A stretch of DNA of 64,000 nt. Source: Marinoscillum pacificum. GTDB lineage: Bacteria > Bacteroidota > Bacteroidia > Cytophagales > Cyclobacteriaceae. A program made the position numbers and the translations under genes. The notes under the pieces are model-generated. The model searched no databases. It was not told where the DNA came from and saw only the letters and a list, made by a program, of their open reading frames with translations. The number at the start of each line of letters is the position of its first letter. Within the stretch, counting starts at the first letter, position 1. Below, in pieces: positions 28,601 through 37,106 of the stretch. The DNA is taken from NCBI RefSeq assembly GCF_024714495.1, contig NZ_JAMZMJ010000009.1:1-64000 (forward strand), written 5' to 3'.

Positions 28601-28819
28601 TGAAAAAACTAAAGTACCGCCTTCTTCAGGAATACTTAGTCTGTAAGTACCATCGATATTTGATGTGGTACCATTACTGGTTCCTTTCAGAACCACATTA
28701 ACACCTGGAATTGTATTTCCGTCCTCTTCGGACACAGTTCCAGACACAGTTCTTTGTGCCCATGCCACATTGCTCATGATGCAAAGTAACACTGCACTAA
28801 GAAGTAGAATCCTCTTCAT
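25619..28819 (-). CDS. SusC/RagA-family TonB-linked outer-membrane channel (second copy)
   Basis: A 1066-aa TonB-dependent importer. I chose the ATG at 28819 (MKRILLLSAVLLC), because it gives a clean signal peptide and matches the first susC; an in-frame ATG at 28876 would add 19 residues before the signal. The regulatory-like domain (about 22-100) is strongly similar to that of the first susC. The plug contains LKGANAAALYGNRARDGVV, and the barrel ends in Phe. It is paired with a type-2 SusD. The leader sequence is shared with the other susC, suggesting common control. Confidence 0.95.
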   Translation of the reverse strand: MKRILLLSAVLLCIMSNVAWAQRTVSGTVSEEDGNTIPGVNVVLKGTSNGTTSNIDGTYRLSIPEEGGTLVFSFIGLATQEVEVGSRSVVNVTMQSDVQQLTEVVVTALGIERDKESLGYATQEVAAENLRVARETNINTALAGKIAGVQIVSGSGAKFGAPVVRIRGIRGLSGNSPLYVLDGIVVQDPSSINMDNIANLNVLKGANAAALYGNRARDGVVILTSKKGVSKDQVSISLNQTTMFEKVYILPEYQNEYGGGYSQDFATFNYDPSIHDAGLAGLDGMPMTEFYADESWGPKLDGRMVAQWDAFTKGTAGYGQARPWNSNPDNVRDFFRTGVTNTTGVTVSKSGDKYNLNTTITRSARTGVMENTDQEKLYFNLGLNANLTDKLELVAAANYNKTSTFGNLFEGYNSVGSNVNQWFQRQLDIDLLKKYYQMPDGSYTSWNINSPTDPTPLYWDNPYTTVYANSSEWEKQVYSAKFALNYEIIDGLKVSLQATRDAQNYWSESRTASGTLNLSGYSTSAYDRFEDNIQGMLSYNKRFGETLSLVANAGVNFRTNNFRTWNMGTSGGLSVDNLFNISASVDQATVGNYVGQSKVNSYFGQISLGFRDFLYFDGTLRADYDSKLPNGNNAFIYPSTSVSFVFSELVDLSFLSYGKLRGGYARVGSEVDPYSGDVYRTQLTYPLGIAYDGNAITSVPNRLIDPTLEPATTSSQEIGLELGFLNNRLKTDFSYYYQDNSNEPLDVTIPASSGGSVFLTNSVESHTKGWELSIGGTPVKSAGGFNWDVNFNIAQNTTVIDNLGYGDPEEDDAFALSNGFRGTSTVGGWGGIQAVARENAELGVIVGRKFRRDDDGNIVVNTDGTPLYDDGEDLGQMLPDFTGGMFNRFSYKNFEMSFTIDYQFGGMFHSISRMFGAYSGLTAETVGTNDKGNPIRDSPETGGGLSFGGVYEDGSANTTYLAADEYWKSLFALHEAWMYDMTFIKMREIRVGYNFPASMLDKTGVLKGASIALVANNPWLIHSNVDGIDPSEISGDSETSRNNGAWVESGNLPGTRSFGFDLKLKF

Positions 28820-29038
28820 AATGTGCTGTTTAAAATTGTACAAAGTATGTTTCAACTGACAATTTATACAATTCACATCATATCATACAAATAAATTCCT
28901 TTGACAAATACTTAGAACAAGATTTAAAATGTTACTAAATACTTAAAATCAAAATTAAATTTTTGAAAATATGGCAATACCAGTGGATTTACAAAATTCT
29001 GACAGGTTTTGAGGGAATAGAAGAAAATATAATTTTTA

Positions 29039-30925
29039 TTAGATTTTTGAAGAGACAGTAATATTAATTCTCCGGTTTTTACCGCGACCAATCACATTAT
29101 CATTAGTTTCCAAGGGTTTAGCACTTCCAAAACCTTGGTAGGCAACCTGGGAACTGTGTATTCCATGAGCAAGTAAATAGTCATATACGGTGCGAGCGCG
29201 CAACTTAGAAAGCTCCAAATTATACGATTCAGACCCTGTATTATCAGTGTGTCCTTCTATTAAAAACTTCAACTTTGGATTCTTCTTCATAAATTGAACC
29301 AAATCATCAAGTTCAACTAAACTTCTATTATCCAAATTATAGCTATCTACTTCAAAATAGATGTTTTGAAGAACCACAGACTCCCCTTCTCTGATTGGAC
29401 TTAATAAAATGTCCACAGTATCTGGCTCCAGAATGGAGTTGTCTCCGGCAGTAAAAGATAAGTTCTCAAACAAATAACCTTCTCTCTCTATAAAAACTCC
29501 ATACTGATTACCCTGTGTTAAAACCAAGAAATACTTTCCAGATATCGAGTCAGATTCCACAAAATACACATCATCAGGATCTTGCAGGTTGTTCATTTTA
29601 AAATTGGCTCCTAAAACCTGACCAGTTTCTTTATCGAGCACCCTTCCAGTAACATAACTAGCCTTACTTGTCAATAATGTATCTGTAGGTATTTTAAACT
29701 TAGTAATGACAGACTCTGAGCTTCTTCGTCCTGCTGAATTCTCTATTGCATAATAACCGTAGCTGCCAGCCGCATTGATGAATAAAGAAATTTCATCGTT
29801 TGGAGAGTTCACAGCAACGCCTAAATTAACAGGTAAACTCCATCCATCATTTTTCTCACTAACAAATAAGTCCAACCCTCCAAGCCCATAATGTCCGTCA
29901 GATGAAAAGAATAGTGCTTTTCCATTGACATGTATAAATGGAGTGGTCTCGTCTTTCTCTGTATTTACAGGTCGACCTAAATTTTTTGGCGTTGACCATC
30001 CGTTCTCTGTCTTCTTCGAAACCCAAATATCTCTTTTACCAATTCCTCCTGGCCTGTTAGATGAAAAGTATAATGTCCGACCATCCGCAGACAAAGCCGG
30101 CTGAGAATCCCAATACCTACTATTGATACTATCCCCAAGATTTTCTGGGTTAGACCAATTGTTACCATTACGATAGGTCACATACAAATCACAACTCCCA
30201 AAAGATTTCCTACCCTCACAAGCTGTAAAGATCAACATCCGTCCATCGGCAGAAATAGAGCACGCGCCTTCATTAAATGTCGTATTAATGGAGTTAGAAA
30301 TAGGCTGAGCTGGTATCCAGTTTCCATTAATCTTTGTACTGATATAAATATCTTCATCGGAAGAAGGACCTGCATTATCCCGTTTGGTATAGATGATCTT
30401 ACTTTCATCCACTGTCAATACAGGAAAGTACTGCATTCCAAAAGCATTGATCTCTTCGGGCAACTCCTCCTTTTCTAAAGAAACTTTCGAAGACTGAGAT
30501 TTAACAGCAAATTCAAGACTAAGCTTTAACAAGGAATCCGGTTTAGCAAGGCGGTTTATCGCACTTAAACCGTCTTCATAATTGCCTGCCTCATAATTCA
30601 TTTTAGCTGCTGCGGCCCACATCTTATCTGAAACCTTGCTTTGAGGCGTTGCTTGTATTCCTTTATTGTAATACTCTACCGCTAAGTCTTTCTGTTGATA
30701 AACTGTATAAACACCCGTTAACTTGAAATATGGAGTAGGAAAAGAAGGATCAGTCTCTATTGCTTTTTTATACAACTCTACTGCTTCCGTGAAATCTCTT
30801 TCTTTGATAAGTGCGTCAGCTTTTTCTGTTAATTTGACAGCCTTCTTGCTGAATTCCTGCGCATTGACTACTGAAGAAACAAGGAAAATAAAAAGAGTAA
30901 AAGCAAATGTCTTTCTGAAAATCAA
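29039..30925 (-). CDS. OmpA-family protein with TPR and PD40 (WD40-like) repeats
   Basis: About 628 aa: signal peptide, TPR-like repeats (roughly 20-150), several PD40 beta-propeller repeats (PALSADGRTLYFSS-type), a carboxypeptidase-regulatory-like segment and a C-terminal OmpA domain with the peptidoglycan-binding IEGHTDNTGS and NRRINI motifs. Such proteins anchor outer-membrane complexes to the cell wall; PorE of T9SS has this architecture, but identity is not proven. I prefer TTG at 30925 (MIFRKTFAF), giving a TTGA overlap with the queE stop; an upstream ATG at 30967 adds 14 residues before the signal peptide. Confidence 0.9.
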   Translation of the reverse strand: MIFRKTFAFTLFIFLVSSVVNAQEFSKKAVKLTEKADALIKERDFTEAVELYKKAIETDPSFPTPYFKLTGVYTVYQQKDLAVEYYNKGIQATPQSKVSDKMWAAAAKMNYEAGNYEDGLSAINRLAKPDSLLKLSLEFAVKSQSSKVSLEKEELPEEINAFGMQYFPVLTVDESKIIYTKRDNAGPSSDEDIYISTKINGNWIPAQPISNSINTTFNEGACSISADGRMLIFTACEGRKSFGSCDLYVTYRNGNNWSNPENLGDSINSRYWDSQPALSADGRTLYFSSNRPGGIGKRDIWVSKKTENGWSTPKNLGRPVNTEKDETTPFIHVNGKALFFSSDGHYGLGGLDLFVSEKNDGWSLPVNLGVAVNSPNDEISLFINAAGSYGYYAIENSAGRRSSESVITKFKIPTDTLLTSKASYVTGRVLDKETGQVLGANFKMNNLQDPDDVYFVESDSISGKYFLVLTQGNQYGVFIEREGYLFENLSFTAGDNSILEPDTVDILLSPIREGESVVLQNIYFEVDSYNLDNRSLVELDDLVQFMKKNPKLKFLIEGHTDNTGSESYNLELSKLRARTVYDYLLAHGIHSSQVAYQGFGSAKPLETNDNVIGRGKNRRINITVSSKI

Positions 30926-31557
30926 GGAATGTCCATGTATTTGTGAGTCTGTAAAGATATACGCCATTTAGGATTTTTCTTTACATACTCAACGATCAGG
31001 GGAAGCATTTGGTCTTTCTTGGACCATTCAGGCTGAAGAAATAAATTGACTTTATCTGCGCATTTGGCTGCATGCTCTTCAGCCCACTTAAAATCAGACT
31101 TATTGTAAACGACTACTTTTAACTCATCTGCCGCAGAATAGAATTCATCTTTAGGAGCCATAAACTTCTTCGGTGAAAAGCACAACCAGTCCCAGTTCCC
31201 AGATAATGAGTGAGCTCCTGAAGTTTCAATATGGGTCTTGAGGCCTGCAGAATGCAAACTATGAGTAAAGTGATCGAGGTTATACATTAGTGGCTCTCCA
31301 CCAGTAACCACTACGATGTTAACTCCCTGCTTAGAAGCCTCATTCACAATATCTTCTACTGTTTGGGTAGGATGAGCCTCTGGGTCCCATGATTCTTTCA
31401 CGTCACACCAAACACATCCTACATCGCATCCCCCTAAACGAATAAAATAGGCAGCACTTCCAGTATGACCTCCCTCACCTTGGACAGTGAGGAAAGATTC
31501 CATTACTGGTAATTCATCTATAATTAGTCCATTATCCCTCTGGATTCTGGTCTTCAT
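30922..31557 (-). CDS. queE: 7-carboxy-7-deazaguanine synthase
   Basis: A 211-aa radical-SAM enzyme that converts 6-carboxytetrahydropterin to 7-carboxy-7-deazaguanine in queuosine biosynthesis. The cluster motif is C44-x3-C48-x2-C51 (GGCDVGCVWCD), and the substrate segment VVTGGEPL follows near 100-107. It overlaps folD by 26 bp and the OmpA-family gene at its stop, so all three are probably cotranscribed. With the QueD-family gene at 9297 it completes two pathway steps in the window. Confidence 0.94.
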   Translation of the reverse strand: MKTRIQRDNGLIIDELPVMESFLTVQGEGGHTGSAAYFIRLGGCDVGCVWCDVKESWDPEAHPTQTVEDIVNEASKQGVNIVVVTGGEPLMYNLDHFTHSLHSAGLKTHIETSGAHSLSGNWDWLCFSPKKFMAPKDEFYSAADELKVVVYNKSDFKWAEEHAAKCADKVNLFLQPEWSKKDQMLPLIVEYVKKNPKWRISLQTHKYMDIP

Positions 31558-32410
31558 AAGCTTTGAGTGTATTCAATAATAGTGATGCGATAGTCATAGG
31601 GCCAACTCCACCTGGAACAGGAGTAATAAATGAAGTTTTAGGAGCTACGGTATCATAATCAACGTCTCCTGAGAGCCTAAATCCGGACTTTTTAGTCTTA
31701 TCTTCTACGCGAGTGGTTCCCACATCCACAATTACAGCTCCTTCTTTCACCATGTCTTCTGAGATCAGACCTGGCTTACCTACTGCAACAACCAAAATAT
31801 CCGCAGACTTAGTATGAGAAGCTAAATCATTAGTGTATTTATGACACAGGGTCACCGTAGCATGTGCGCTTTCAGTCATCATCATACCAAGCGGCGCACC
31901 TACCAATCGGCTAGCACCAACTATTACACAATGCTTACCTTCAGTTTCCACATCATACCTTCTCAATAGCTCCATCACACCGAAAGGTGTAGCCGGGAGA
32001 ATCAATTGATTTTTAGATACAATAGATCCAAAGTTTTGATTGGTAAAGCCATCTACGTCTTTTTCTGGCTTAATGCTTTCTGTAATTTTCTCTACAGAAA
32101 TATGCTCTGGTAAAGGAAGCTGTACAATGAAGCCATCAATATCTTCATCGCTATTCAAATTCTCTACATGCTTTAGCAACTTCTCTTCAGAAATTGTACT
32201 AGCAAAGTGCATCAATGTAAAATCAAAACCTACCGACTTACAAGCAGCTATTTTACCATTAACATAAGTATGACTAGCTCCATCATCACCTACGATGATT
32301 ATCGCAAGATTTGGTGCACGAAATCCTTTAGACTTACGCTCCTCTACTCTTGCTGAAATCTCATTTTTAATGTCGCTAGCTACTTTCTTACCATCTAAAA
32401 TCGTCGGCAT
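31532..32410 (-). CDS. folD: Bifunctional methylenetetrahydrofolate dehydrogenase/cyclohydrolase
   Basis: A 292-aa cytoplasmic enzyme that oxidises 5,10-methylene-THF with NADP and hydrolyses the product to 10-formyl-THF. The catalytic Tyr49 and Lys53 lie in HTYVNGK. The family motif GFIVQLPLPEH is near 97-107, and the cofactor-domain PGGVGPMT lies near 267-274. It overlaps the queE start by 26 bp. Length and motifs are normal. Confidence 0.97.
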   Translation of the reverse strand: MPTILDGKKVASDIKNEISARVEERKSKGFRAPNLAIIIVGDDGASHTYVNGKIAACKSVGFDFTLMHFASTISEEKLLKHVENLNSDEDIDGFIVQLPLPEHISVEKITESIKPEKDVDGFTNQNFGSIVSKNQLILPATPFGVMELLRRYDVETEGKHCVIVGASRLVGAPLGMMMTESAHATVTLCHKYTNDLASHTKSADILVVAVGKPGLISEDMVKEGAVIVDVGTTRVEDKTKKSGFRLSGDVDYDTVAPKTSFITPVPGGVGPMTIASLLLNTLKAYEDQNPEG

Positions 32411-32474
32411 CTCTGATTAATTTGAAGTTTTAGGTTTAGGGTCAGTAGGTTAATCTGTTTATCCTAAATATGTA

Positions 32475-34265
32475 TTATGAGTCAAGTTTAAGTACGGCCA
32501 TGAATGCTTCCTGAGGAATCTCCACGTTACCAACCTGACGCATACGTTTCTTACCTTTCTTCTGTTTTTCTAGAAGTTTACGCTTACGAGAGATATCACC
32601 ACCGTAACATTTTGCCAATACGTTCTTACGCATAGCTTTCACGGTTTCTCTAGCAATAATCTTAGTTCCAATTGATGCCTGAACGGCAATCTCAAACATC
32701 TGACGCGGGATCAATTCTCTTAACTTTTCACAAAGTCTCTTTCCCCACTCATATGCTTTGTCTCTATGTACAATTGCAGAAAGTGCGTCGACTTTATCCC
32801 CGTTCAACATGATATCTAACTTAACCATGTTTGATTGACGATAGCCAATTAACTCATAATCCAATGATGCATATCCTTTGGAAATAGTTTTTAGTTTATC
32901 AAAGAAATCAAATACTATTTCCGCAAGTGGCAATTCAAATGTCAACTCCACTCTGTCTGAAGTCAAATACACTTGATTCTTGATTTCTCCACGCTTATCC
33001 ATACATAGCGCAATCACAGGACCGATATAATCAGCCTTCGTAATAATTTGTGCTCTGATAAACGGCTCCTCGATATGTGAAATAAAGTTAGGCTCAGGCA
33101 ATTCTGAAGGAGCACTTACTTTTTTAATTGATCCATCATCACTTACGGCATGGAACTGCACGGATGGAACCGTTGTAATTACGGTCATATCGAACTCACG
33201 CTCCAAACGCTCCTGAACAATCTCCATATGAAGCATCCCCAGGAATCCACAACGGAATCCAAATCCTAGTGCCATGGATGTTTCAGGTTCCCAGACTAAA
33301 GATGCGTCATTAAGCTGAAGCTTCTCCATAGATGCTCTCAACTCCTCAAACTCGCTGGTTTCCACTGGATAAATACCAGCAAATACCATCGGTTTCACAT
33401 CCTCAAAACCTTTTACCTGACGTTGAGTAGGTCTGTTCACGTGTGTGATCGTATCCCCCACTTTTACTTCTTTCGCTACTTTGATTCCGGAGATAAGGTA
33501 ACCTACATTACCTGCCGAGATTTCTTTTTTCTTTTCGTGAGACAAACGAAGCACACCAATTTCATCAGCGTCATACGTTTTACCTGTATTCACGAATTTT
33601 ACTTTTTCCCCTGATTTCAGCGTACCATTAAATACTCTGAAGAAAACTTCTATACCTCTATAAGAGTTGAAAACTGAATCGAAAATCATCGCCTGAAGAG
33701 GCTCTTCAGGATCTCCTGTTGGAGCAGGAATTCGATTAACGATTGCTTCTAGTATTTCTGAAATACCAATACCTTCTTTTGCACTGGCATGAATTATATC
33801 TTCTTTAGCACAACCAAGCAAGTCAATCACCTGATCAGAAACCTCCTCGATCATAGCCCCAGGAAGGTCAATCTTGTTAAGCACTGGAATTACTTCCAAA
33901 TCATGTTCTAAAGCAAGATACAAGTTTGAAATAGTCTGTGCTTCAATTCCCTGAGCTGCATCTACAATCAATAGAGCTCCTTCACAAGCTGCAATAGACC
34001 TTGATACTTCATAGGAGAAATCGACGTGACCAGGAGTGTCAATTAAATTGAGTGTGTACTCTGTGCCTTCGTATGGAAAGTACATTTGGATAGCATGACT
34101 CTTGATGGTAATACCACGCTCACGCTCCAAATCCATGTCATCCAAAAGCTGCGCTTGCATATCGCGATCAGCCACAGTTTCGGTATTCTGAATGAGTCTA
34201 TCAGCCAGTGTACTCTTACCATGATCAATGTGTGCAATGATGCAGAAATTCCTAATGTGCTTCAT
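32475..34265 (-). CDS. lepA: Elongation factor 4 (ribosomal back-translocase GTPase)
   Basis: A 596-aa translational GTPase that remodels stalled or mistranslocated ribosomes. G1 AHIDHGKS begins at residue 11, then DTPGHVDF (G3) and NKID (G4). EF-G-like domains II, III and V follow, and the LepA-specific C-terminal domain ends with [19 protein letters not shown]. Minus-strand TACCTTTG (34290-34283) is a possible -7 box 18 bp before the ATG. The neighbours (folD, dtd) are housekeeping genes. Confidence 0.98.
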   Translation of the reverse strand: MKHIRNFCIIAHIDHGKSTLADRLIQNTETVADRDMQAQLLDDMDLERERGITIKSHAIQMYFPYEGTEYTLNLIDTPGHVDFSYEVSRSIAACEGALLIVDAAQGIEAQTISNLYLALEHDLEVIPVLNKIDLPGAMIEEVSDQVIDLLGCAKEDIIHASAKEGIGISEILEAIVNRIPAPTGDPEEPLQAMIFDSVFNSYRGIEVFFRVFNGTLKSGEKVKFVNTGKTYDADEIGVLRLSHEKKKEISAGNVGYLISGIKVAKEVKVGDTITHVNRPTQRQVKGFEDVKPMVFAGIYPVETSEFEELRASMEKLQLNDASLVWEPETSMALGFGFRCGFLGMLHMEIVQERLEREFDMTVITTVPSVQFHAVSDDGSIKKVSAPSELPEPNFISHIEEPFIRAQIITKADYIGPVIALCMDKRGEIKNQVYLTSDRVELTFELPLAEIVFDFFDKLKTISKGYASLDYELIGYRQSNMVKLDIMLNGDKVDALSAIVHRDKAYEWGKRLCEKLRELIPRQMFEIAVQASIGTKIIARETVKAMRKNVLAKCYGGDISRKRKLLEKQKKGKKRMRQVGNVEIPQEAFMAVLKLDS

Positions 34266-34340
34266 ACCTAATTAAAAGTCTGCAAAGGTAGTATAAAGAT
34301 GCATCAATAATGACGCATTAGGCAAAAGGTTTTCAGTGGA

Positions 34341-34790
34341 TTACACCTTGTTTTTGGTATCCATTAGGATCGTTACAGGACCATCATTTACCAATGCCAC
34401 TTTCATATCAGCACCGAACTCTCCAGTCTGAACAGGCCGACCGTATGAAGCAATGGTTTTAATGAAATTTTCATAAAGTGGAATAGCCACATCTGGTTTG
34501 GCCGCCTTAATATAAGATGGACGATTTCCTTTTTTAGTAGAAGCATGTAAAGTGAACTGACTAACAACCAAGAGCTCTCCATTCTGATCTAGCAGACTCT
34601 CATTCATTACTCCATCAGCATCTTCAAAGATCCTCATATTGACAATTTTCTTCGCCAGCCAGTCAATGTCTTCCTGATTATCAGCATCTTCTATTCCCAA
34701 CAAGATCAGAAGACCTTTACCAATTTCACTTTTTACATTCCCCTCAATTGTTACTGAGGCTTCAGAAACTTTTTGTACGACTGCTATCAA
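34341..34790 (-). CDS. dtd: D-aminoacyl-tRNA deacylase
   Basis: A 149-aa homodimeric editing enzyme that removes D-amino acids from mischarged tRNA. Both active-site motifs are present: SQFTL at 77-81 and the GP motif NDGPVT at 135-140. Length is typical. Its start overlaps the end of the SDR gene by 4 bp, so the two are coupled. Confidence 0.96.
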   Translation of the reverse strand: MIAVVQKVSEASVTIEGNVKSEIGKGLLILLGIEDADNQEDIDWLAKKIVNMRIFEDADGVMNESLLDQNGELLVVSQFTLHASTKKGNRPSYIKAAKPDVAIPLYENFIKTIASYGRPVQTGEFGADMKVALVNDGPVTILMDTKNKV

Positions 34791-35467
34791 AATCCAAAAG
34801 ATTTAAGACGATTAGTCATATCACTTGAGCTCATAATTTTTAATCCCCTACGCTGATCTCGTGCTATTAAAAACATGCTTTTAGCAACGTCCGTAGCTTT
34901 GATAGACCAAAGTCTTCTCTTTAACCCAACCATGAAGAAACTTAAAAACGCTGAAAAGCCTTTGGCAATGGTTTCGCCGAGTCTAAACTCCTCCCGATCA
35001 CCTAATAATAAGGAAGGTCTGAAGATCATCAAAGCAGACAACTTCATTTCGCGAAGCTTATCCTCTACCTCACCTTTTACTTGATTATAAAACAAGGGAG
35101 AATCGGAGTTAGCTCCCGCAGACGTTACAATCAAGAACTGCCTAAACAGGGAAGATTGCTTCGCAATTTTAGCTAACACTAGCGGGTACTCTAAGTCTAC
35201 TTTTTTGAATTTCTCTTTTGATCCGGCTTGTTTGATAGTTGTGCCCAGACAACAGAAATAGTCATTCGCATTAAGCTGCTCAGCATATTCCTCGAGTTTA
35301 TCAAAGTCATCAATGATGATTTCTTCGATTCTGTCATTGTGAAGATTCAAGGACCGACGACTAACTAACTTGATCGTAGAATAGTACGTATTCTCCAATA
35401 AAATATCCACCAGAGCACGTCCTACAAGCCCGGTTCCACCTATTACAAGTGCTGAATTATTTGGCAT
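34787..35467 (-). CDS. NAD(P)-binding SDR-family protein (TIP30-like)
   Basis: A 226-aa atypical short-chain dehydrogenase-like protein. The N-terminal dinucleotide motif GGTGLVGRALV is at residues 9-19, and FCCLGTT near 71-77 is typical of the HTATIP2/TIP30-like group. The active-site YxxxK region appears degenerate (FYNQVKGEVE), so it may bind NAD(P) without ordinary SDR chemistry. Substrate unknown. It forms an apparent operon with dtd and the YkvA-like gene. Confidence 0.8.
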   Translation of the reverse strand: MPNNSALVIGGTGLVGRALVDILLENTYYSTIKLVSRRSLNLHNDRIEEIIIDDFDKLEEYAEQLNANDYFCCLGTTIKQAGSKEKFKKVDLEYPLVLAKIAKQSSLFRQFLIVTSAGANSDSPLFYNQVKGEVEDKLREMKLSALMIFRPSLLLGDREEFRLGETIAKGFSAFLSFFMVGLKRRLWSIKATDVAKSMFLIARDQRRGLKIMSSSDMTNRLKSFGF

Positions 35468-35488
35468 AAATAGCTTTTAAGATTTTAG

Positions 35489-35878
35489 TTACGCATTGGC
35501 TTCTTCCCAAACTCTGAATTTTGCGATATCATCCGCAAGACTCTTGAAAATGAAATACACCAACGAAATATCATCCGTCAAGCCTAAAGCTGGTATAAAA
35601 TCCGGTATCAAATCTATTGGTGTGATAAAGTACACCAATGCAAATACCAGAGTAAGTATGGTTGTTGCTGAAAAAGCTCTGTATGAGCCATTGATATGAG
35701 CTCGGACCATTCTAATGATCACTTGCAATTGATAGATAAAAGTAGTTCGCTCATCAGAATCTGAATTGATTTCCTCTACTTTGTCTTTCACCTCAGAGAT
35801 TAATCCCTTTACCTTCTCATTCTCGGTAAGGGTCTCCTTGGCCTTTTTGAAAATCTTATCAATTTTGAATTTGCTCAT
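35489..35878 (-). CDS. YkvA-family (DUF1232) membrane protein
   Basis: A 129-aa protein. The first 60 residues are charged and helical; then come a membrane-type segment (TILTLVFALVYFI, about 75-90) and the DUF1232 hallmark PIDLIPDFIPALGLTDD, near 90-106. The function of this family is not established. The gene starts 3 bp before the stop of the neighbouring unknown membrane protein and lies 21 bp before the SDR gene. Confidence 0.85.
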   Translation of the reverse strand: MSKFKIDKIFKKAKETLTENEKVKGLISEVKDKVEEINSDSDERTTFIYQLQVIIRMVRAHINGSYRAFSATTILTLVFALVYFITPIDLIPDFIPALGLTDDISLVYFIFKSLADDIAKFRVWEEANA

Positions 35879-35881
35879 ACA

Positions 35882-36403
35882 CTAAAATAATTCTCTTATC
35901 TCACTTTTAATAAATGTCAGTGCTCCTGAAATGGTATCTGTTTGATTAGCCATGTTTTTCTCAAACACCTTTCTTGCTAAGTCTAAACTAGTAGCATCAC
36001 CAGGAAGTTCATTTGCTGACTCATTGATCATAGAAATCAGCTGTTCCACAGCACTTTTCACATAGATCCATGCGTCATCTGACATATAAACTTGCTGAGA
36101 GAGATTATGATTCATTTCACTTCGAATTTCTGAAACCATCACTGCTTGCAATTGACCGGCAGTCATCTCCTTTTCATTCACTCGAGGAATCAAATTATTG
36201 GGAGTGATCCGCTCTAACAGCAAACACACTCTTTCATATGCTTGCATTCTTACTGGAAGTACTGTTTCCTGATTTTTGTGTCTCAAAGTCAGATGCAATT
36301 CATCCATCTGCTTGGTAAAATAGGAACGTACCATCAAGTATGTACTGTACAAAACAAGCACTGCAGGTATCGTAATTTTTAACAGGTCGTAAACCATCTC
36401 CAT
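35882..36403 (-). CDS. Membrane-anchored protein of unknown function
   Basis: About 173 aa with one N-terminal membrane segment (LLKITIPAVLVLYSTYLMV), then a helical soluble domain with LPVRMQAYERVCLLLERI, which I recall from uncharacterised Bacteroidota proteins (DUF7935-like, unverified). I chose the ATG at 36403 (MEMVYDLL); the frame also contains an ATG at 36436, but its 11 extra residues do not look like part of the protein. It is divergent from the A-type carrier gene and followed after 3 bp by the YkvA-like gene. Confidence 0.75.
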   Translation of the reverse strand: MEMVYDLLKITIPAVLVLYSTYLMVRSYFTKQMDELHLTLRHKNQETVLPVRMQAYERVCLLLERITPNNLIPRVNEKEMTAGQLQAVMVSEIRSEMNHNLSQQVYMSDDAWIYVKSAVEQLISMINESANELPGDATSLDLARKVFEKNMANQTDTISGALTFIKSEIRELF

Positions 36404-36459
36404 AATCTTGGTGTTAGCGGTTAGGTTAAGAATCAAAATTAAGTATTTTCTTTGGCGTT

Positions 36460-36759
36460 ATGAATGTGCCCATACATATTACTGAGAAAGCTCGAAAAGA
36501 AATCAAAGACATCATCAACAATAAGAAAATCCCTGAGGGATATGGCTTACGTGTTGGTGTGAAAGGCGGTGGCTGTGGTGTTTCATTCATCCTGGGTTTT
36601 GATAAGGAAAAGGAAAATGACCAGAGCTACGATGTAGATGGCATTCCTGTCTATATCCAAAAACGTGAAATGATGTTTCTTATTGGCAAAGAAGTGGATT
36701 TCTATGAAGGATCTGATGCACGTGGCTTTGTATTCACAGATCCTGCCAAAACCAATTAA
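36460..36759 (+). CDS. HesB/IscA-family protein lacking the C-terminal CxC
   Basis: A 99-aa A-type Fe-S carrier homologue. The conserved core LRVGVKGGGCGVSF is present with Cys39, equivalent to the first conserved cysteine, but the C-terminal CGCG-type motif is absent: the protein ends GFVFTDPAKTN. Canonical members bind Fe-S or iron through three cysteines, so this one may bind a cluster differently, need a partner, or have another role. It is the only plus-strand gene in a minus-strand block and overlaps the folB stop by 4 bp. Confidence 0.85.
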   Translation: MNVPIHITEKARKEIKDIINNKKIPEGYGLRVGVKGGGCGVSFILGFDKEKENDQSYDVDGIPVYIQKREMMFLIGKEVDFYEGSDARGFVFTDPAKTN

Positions 36760-37106
36760 CCTTCTAGGGTCACTACAGCTCTGTGACAAAGACCTTTGAT
36801 CGGTGGGTTGTATTTACTCACCTTCACTTTCACCTGATTGACTTGTGGAAATTCGGTTTTGAGCTGACGAATCATTTTCCCAGCCAGGTGCTCCAATAAC
36901 TGCGCATCGATGTTCATGACTTCAGCCACTACTTCATAGACCCGCTCATAGTTAACCGTGCCTTCCAGCTTGTCATCCATAGCTGCATCGGTAAAATCCA
37001 CATCCAGCTCCACATCCACACTATATTTATTTCCGATTTTACGCTCCTCCTCATAGTATCCATGACGAGCATAAAACTCCATTCCCTCTAAAGCTACTTT
37101 ACCCAT
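36756..37106 (-). CDS. folB: Dihydroneopterin aldolase
   Basis: A 116-aa folate enzyme that cleaves dihydroneopterin to 6-hydroxymethyl-dihydropterin and glycolaldehyde. It has the family pattern FYARHGYYEEERKIGNKY near the N-terminus, with the pterin-binding Glu in the EEE run, and the C-terminal VKVSKYNPPIKG with the catalytic Lys. Its stop lies against the divIVA-type gene start (adjacent bases), implying coupling, and it converges with the A-type carrier gene. Confidence 0.92.
   Translation of the reverse strand: MGKVALEGMEFYARHGYYEEERKIGNKYSVDVELDVDFTDAAMDDKLEGTVNYERVYEVVAEVMNIDAQLLEHLAGKMIRQLKTEFPQVNQVKVKVSKYNPPIKGLCHRAVVTLEG

Noticed and set aside
10682-28819. Polysaccharide utilisation locus
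   Set aside because: SusCD pairs are present, but no glycoside hydrolase, lyase, sulfatase or carbohydrate-type regulator was found in the block.
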